Assembly (NCBI GenBank): GCA_900756555.1
Contig: CAAEKP010000148.1
Coordinates: 1-8,569, forward strand
Length of the DNA stretch: 8,569 bases
Direction of reading: 5' to 3'
From: Peptococcaceae bacterium
GTDB lineage: Bacteria; Bacillota; Peptococcia; Peptococcales; Peptococcaceae
A program made the position numbers and the translations under genes. Positions within the stretch are counted from its first letter, which is position 1, and the number at the start of each line of letters is the position of its first letter. Below the pieces are notes generated by a model. That model made no database searches. It worked only from the letters and a program-made list of their open reading frames with translations, and was not told the DNA's origin. Shown here in pieces: positions 5,391-8,569 of this stretch.

Positions 5391-6353
5391 TTACCCCTGC
5401 TGCACTGTCAATGGGCTGAGCAAGGCGCCGGTTCCCACAAACAATAAGCGGCAATGCTCCCGCTCTGCCATCTGCGGCAGGAACTTTGCGCCCATCACCA
5501 CTGCCGAACAACCGCAGCCACTGCCGCCAGCGTGCACATCCTGATCCTCCTCATGATACAGCTGCATCCCGCAGTCAAAATATTTTCCTTCCACCTTATA
5601 GCCTTGTTCGGTCAGCATTTTTTTGCAGATTTCATAGCCAATTTTGCCTAAATCGCCAGTCACAATGTAATCCAGCTGATTCAGGCCATTGGTATCCTGC
5701 AACCATGCTATAATGGTGTCTACCGCAGCGGCTGCCATAGCCGATCCCATGTCGGAGCTGTTGCTGATGCCGCGATCCACAATTTTTCCCGGTATCGCAC
5801 CGACAATCTGCCAACAGCCCTGTCCCTGCGCCAGAATATAAGCACCGCTGCCTGTCACCGTCCACTGGGTGCTTAAGGTGCGCTGCACGCCCATCTCCGT
5901 AGGATAACGCAGCTGCCGTTCTGCCGCATCGTGGTGGCTGGACGTACACACCGCCGCCATTTGCCCGTAGCCGCCGTCCAGCAGGCAGCTGCCCAGAATC
6001 ATCCCTTCCGCCAGCGAGGAACAAGCACCATACAGACCAAAATAAGGAACACCCAAGGAGCGGGCAGTAAAGCTGGTGGCAATAATCTGATTGAGCAAAT
6101 CACCGCCCAGAAAATAATCCAGCTGGTTTGCCTGTAGCCCCGCTTTTTCCAGAGCCAGCTCCAGCGCATACTGCTGCATCTTCTGTTCTGCCTTCTCCCA
6201 GGATTTTTCACCAAACTGATTGTGATTCAGAATAAAATCATAGTGTTCCGCCAGCTTGCCTCTGGCCTCTTTGCGTCCCGCCACTGTTGCCCAGGAACGG
6301 ATAGCCACCGGTTGGTCATATTGAATGGTACGCTTTCCGATTCGTTTTCCCAT
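5391..6353 (-). CDS. spoVAD: Stage V sporulation protein AD, truncated by an in-frame stop
   Basis: SpoVAD is the peripheral, thiolase-fold subunit of the SpoVA channel and binds dipicolinic acid. Counted from the alternative GTG at 6359, visible marks are GKRIGKRTIQ (4-13), GGDLLNQI (85-92), YGACSSLAEG (110-119, the Cys equivalent to a thiolase nucleophile), SHHDAAERQLRYPTE (141-155), the TVTGSGA region (167-173), TGDLGKIG (234-241) and HAGGSGCGCSA (276-286). The ATG at 6353, 7 bases after GGGGTGA, is preferred and gives 320 residues; the GTG start would give 322. The frame ends at TAA (5393-5391) directly after LLSPLTVQQG, just before the conserved IPGIAH motif. Without that stop the product would be about 338-340 residues, the usual family length. 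The start is 7 bases after the spoVAC stop. Whether the short form is active is unknown. Confidence 0.88.
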   Translation of the reverse strand: MGKRIGKRTIQYDQPVAIRSWATVAGRKEARGKLAEHYDFILNHNQFGEKSWEKAEQKMQQYALELALEKAGLQANQLDYFLGGDLLNQIIATSFTARSLGVPYFGLYGACSSLAEGMILGSCLLDGGYGQMAAVCTSSHHDAAERQLRYPTEMGVQRTLSTQWTVTGSGAYILAQGQGCWQIVGAIPGKIVDRGISNSSDMGSAMAAAAVDTIIAWLQDTNGLNQLDYIVTGDLGKIGYEICKKMLTEQGYKVEGKYFDCGMQLYHEEDQDVHAGGSGCGCSAVVMGAKFLPQMAEREHCRLLFVGTGALLSPLTVQQG

Positions 6354-6360
6354 TGTCACT

Positions 6361-7014
6361 TCACCCCAGTAAATAATAAATCATGCCAATTACCACAGAT
6401 GCCACCGTGCCATATAAAATTACCGGCCCGGCAATGGTAAATATCTTGGCGCCGATGCCGTAAATCATGCCCTCCCGCTTAAACTCCAACGCTGCTGACA
6501 CCACCGAATTGGCAAAGCCGCTGATGGGCACCATAGAACCAGCGCCGCCGTATCGGCCAATTTCATCATATACGCCCAGCCCGGTCAATAATGCCGTCAG
6601 CACCACGATAGTGATACTGGCCAGTGTTGAAGCACTTTTTGTATCCACGCCATAATTAAGCATTGTAAAATTGATTACCAACTGACCAAGCAAACAGATT
6701 GTGCCGCCCACCAAAAATGCCCGCAGCACATTTTTTGCCAAAGGCGCTTTTGGTGTCACCAGCGCTGTCTGTTTTTGATATTCCGCATCTATCCTTTCCT
6801 GAATCCGCAGTGTCTGATCTTCATTCTGCTCCATCAGATTCTGATAATATCGCTGCTCCGTTGAATCCACACTGCCCGCCTCTGCCGCCACCAGACGCTG
6901 ATGCTCCTGCTGCAATTCCAGCAAAAGTTCTTCACAGGCAGTTTGGCTCAATTCCGGCAGCTTTTGCAGTCGTTTCTCCCGATTTTGCAGATTATGTTCC
7001 AGATGTTGTTCCAT
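6361..7014 (-). CDS. spoVAC: Stage V sporulation protein AC with an N-terminal extension
   Basis: Membrane subunit of the SpoVA dipicolinate channel. In Bacillus subtilis SpoVAC has been described as mechanosensitive. The ATG at 7014 follows AGGAGGAGGA (7030-7021) by 6 bases and gives 217 residues. The SpoVAC domain spans about 85-217, with FLVGGTICLLGQ (100-111), ALLTGLGVYDEIGRYGGAGS (141-160), MVPISGFANSVVSAALEFKR (161-180) and EGMIYGIGAKIF (181-192). Hydrophobic segments lie at about 96-116, 130-148 and 195-215. The family is normally about 150 residues. The first 80-85 residues here are extra: soluble, Glu/Gln/Leu-rich and probably helical or coiled coil (for example CEELLLELQQEHQRL), with no recognised domain. 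It is the first gene of the spoVA operon. Confidence 0.93.
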   Translation of the reverse strand: MEQHLEHNLQNREKRLQKLPELSQTACEELLLELQQEHQRLVAAEAGSVDSTEQRYYQNLMEQNEDQTLRIQERIDAEYQKQTALVTPKAPLAKNVLRAFLVGGTICLLGQLVINFTMLNYGVDTKSASTLASITIVVLTALLTGLGVYDEIGRYGGAGSMVPISGFANSVVSAALEFKREGMIYGIGAKIFTIAGPVILYGTVASVVIGMIYYLLG

Positions 7015-7038
7015 ACAGCTTCCTCCTCCTTGTTTCTG

Positions 7039-7067
7039 TAGTATTCCACCAGAAAAGGAAAGTATGC
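7039..7067 (-). promoter_or_regulatory. Candidate sigma-G (forespore) promoter for spoVA
   Basis: On the minus strand GCATA (7067-7063) is followed after 17 bases by AATACTA (7045-7039). From memory, the sigma-G consensus is a GHATR -35 and a CATWHTA -10 about 17-18 bases apart. The -35 fits fully and the -10 at six of seven positions. spoVA operons are known sigma-G targets. The predicted start near 7032 leaves a leader of under 20 bases that just includes the AGGAGG site. Confidence 0.55.
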
Positions 7068-7077
7068 GACAAGGCAT

Positions 7078-7111
7078 AAAAAATACCTGCATCGCCACGG
7101 ACACAGGTATT
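7078..7111 (-). terminator. Rho-independent terminator of the ABC-F gene
   Basis: On the minus strand AATACCTG (7111-7104) and CAGGTATT (7089-7082) form a perfect 8-bp stem with a 14-base loop. The stem is followed by T residues down to 7078. It starts 23 bases after the ABC-F stop codon and separates that gene from the spoVA promoter. Confidence 0.88.
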
Positions 7112-7134
7112 CATTCTCAATATAAATCAGATTT

Positions 7135-8569
7135 CTATTCTAACAACAACTGCAGTTCTTCCCATTTTTCATACCACAGCGGAATATCTTCCTCCAGCTG
7201 TTTATATTCTGCTACCAGTTGGCGGCTTTTTTCTTCATCCTGATAGGTAGCACCGTCAGCCAACAACGCCGATAATTCTTCGGAGCGGCTTTCGCCCTGT
7301 TGAATCTGTTCCTCTAAAGCTTCAATCTCTTTTTTCACTTTCGATTTATTAATTTTCGGCTTGTCTGCAACTTGCTTCTGCTTGTTGTTCCGGCTGCGTG
7401 CCTGCTGTTCCAGTTCTTCCTGTTTTTCACGGGCGATACGGTCCAGCTCCGCTTTTTTCTGGCGGTAATAGCTGTAATTGCCCAGATAAGCGGCAAACGT
7501 CTGATCTTCCAGCACAATGGTGCGGGTACAGATAGCATCCAGCAGATAACGGTCGTGGGATACCATAAACACCGTACCGGGAAATTCTTCTAAGAACTGC
7601 TCCACAATTTCTTTGGCGGCAATGTCCAGATGGTTGGTCGGTTCGTCCATGATGAGCAGGTTTGGCTGATCCAGAATAATTTTCAGCAGTGCCACGCGGG
7701 CTTTTTCGCCCCCGCTCAGATCGCCGATGTATTTCTCCACATCCTCGCCAAAGAACAGCACCTGCGCCAGTAAATCCCGCGCTTCATTCAGCGTTACATC
7801 GTACTGATATACAATTTCGTCGATAATTTTATTTTCAGGATTTAATTGCCGATGCTCCTGATCATAGTAGGCCACCTTCACGCGGGAACCCAGACGGATA
7901 GTGCCGGCGGTTGGCTGTAACTGCCCCATGATAATTTTCAGAATAGTGGACTTGCCCACGCCATTGCCGCCGATAAGCCCCACCTTTTCGCCTTTGTAGA
8001 TAGTATCGTTAAAGTCATGAAACAACACTTTATCTGGATAAGCCATGGCTAAATCGCGAATTTCCAGCACAATCTCGCCGGAGCCGGAAACCTCCTGCAT
8101 ATTGAGCAGCATGGATTTGTTTCCCTGCACCGCTTCCAGCCGTTCTACACGGGAGAGCTGCTTTTCACGCCCTCGCGCCTGTTTGGACTTGATGCCGGCC
8201 TTATACTTGCGGATATATTCTTCTGTGCGGGCAATTTCTGCCTGCTGCTTTTCGTAAGCGCGCATCTGCGCCATTTCCTGCTCTGTTTTCAGCACAATAT
8301 AACGGCTGTAATTGCCATTGTAGCTTTTTAATACGTGGTGATTCATTTCCAGTGTGCGGGTGGTCACCTGATCCAGAAAATAACGGTCATGGGAGATTAC
8401 CAGCACAGCGCCTTTATAGTTGCGCAGATAGCCTTCCAGCCAGTCCAGCGCCTCTAAGTCCAGATGATTGGTCGGTTCGTCCAGCAGCAATAAATCCGGC
8501 TCCCGCACCAATAAGCGCGCCAGTGACGCTCTTGTCTTTTCACCGCCACTGAAGCAGGCTATTTCCCGA
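7135..8569 (-). CDS. ABC-F family ATPase (ribosome-associated, YdiF/EttA/Uup type), N-terminus outside the window
   Basis: Soluble twin-ATPase of the ABC-F family, whose members act on ribosomes (translation factors or antibiotic-protection proteins) rather than as transporters. The frame is open from the window edge, so 477 C-terminal residues are visible. In visible-fragment numbering, the first ATPase domain shows the signature FSGGEKTRASLARLL (6-20), Walker B LLLLDEPTNHLD (26-37) and H-loop VISHDRY. A charged linker (about 93-150, with RKYKAGIKSKQARGREKQLS) matches the tRNA-interaction arm of the family. The second domain has GGNGVGKST (200-208), LSGGEKARVALLK (284-296), LLIMDEPTNHLD (304-315) and MVSHDRYLLD. 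A Lys/Glu-rich coiled-coil tail follows (about 367 onwards), as in YdiF or Uup. No resistance subclass can be assigned. The stop is TAG at 7137-7135. Confidence 0.93.
   Translation of the reverse strand, partial: REIACFSGGEKTRASLARLLVREPDLLLLDEPTNHLDLEALDWLEGYLRNYKGAVLVISHDRYFLDQVTTRTLEMNHHVLKSYNGNYSRYIVLKTEQEMAQMRAYEKQQAEIARTEEYIRKYKAGIKSKQARGREKQLSRVERLEAVQGNKSMLLNMQEVSGSGEIVLEIRDLAMAYPDKVLFHDFNDTIYKGEKVGLIGGNGVGKSTILKIIMGQLQPTAGTIRLGSRVKVAYYDQEHRQLNPENKIIDEIVYQYDVTLNEARDLLAQVLFFGEDVEKYIGDLSGGEKARVALLKIILDQPNLLIMDEPTNHLDIAAKEIVEQFLEEFPGTVFMVSHDRYLLDAICTRTIVLEDQTFAAYLGNYSYYRQKKAELDRIAREKQEELEQQARSRNNKQKQVADKPKINKSKVKKEIEALEEQIQQGESRSEELSALLADGATYQDEEKSRQLVAEYKQLEEDIPLWYEKWEELQLLLE

Noticed and set aside
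1..8569. CRISPR array, tRNA, rRNA, or intact insertion sequence
   Set aside because: No regular direct repeats, no cloverleaf-like segment, no rRNA-like sequence and no transposase motif was found on either strand by eye.

Overview
The window is a stretch of chromosome from an endospore-forming member of the Firmicutes, most likely from Clostridia or the sporulating Negativicutes. The case rests on a spoVAC-spoVAD-spoVAE cluster, a der-plsY-gpsA housekeeping run, strong AGGAGG-type ribosome binding sites and moderate GC content. A genus cannot be named from this sequence. Every convincing gene lies on the minus strand, so transcription runs from high to low coordinates.

From right to left, the window opens inside an ABC-F family ATPase gene (7135-8569), which ends at a clear terminator (7078-7111). 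A short gap follows with a candidate sigma-G (forespore) promoter, then the spore-membrane operon spoVAC (6361-7014), spoVAD (5391-6353) and spoVAE (4972-5334), which ends at a terminator (4921-4963). These three proteins belong to the SpoVA channel that moves Ca-dipicolinate across the inner spore membrane. Two things here are odd. SpoVAC carries an extra N-terminal region of about 85 charged, Glu/Gln-rich residues. spoVAD has an in-frame TAA exactly where the family's conserved C-terminal motif continues, and the rest of that motif is still readable downstream.

A 400-base gap (4569-4971) holds two terminator-like hairpins around a GC-rich patch, then a good sigma-A promoter. That promoter starts a housekeeping operon: der (ribosome-assembly GTPase), plsY (acyl-phosphate:glycerol-3-phosphate acyltransferase), gpsA (glycerol-3-phosphate dehydrogenase), a DUF1232 membrane protein, and a YlmA-like cytosolic ABC ATPase. 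It closes at a perfect 11-bp hairpin terminator (304-337). PlsY and GpsA work in sequence: GpsA makes sn-glycerol-3-phosphate and PlsY acylates it to lysophosphatidate, the first steps of phospholipid synthesis. Their genes overlap by 8 bases.

The left edge holds the first 62 codons of a membrane protein gene with its own extended -10 promoter. It is perhaps an NfeD-like protein.

No tRNA, rRNA, CRISPR array or intact mobile element was seen. The observation most worth following is the spoVAD nonsense codon with its preserved tail. Next are the SpoVAC extension and the structured GC-rich island between the two operons.
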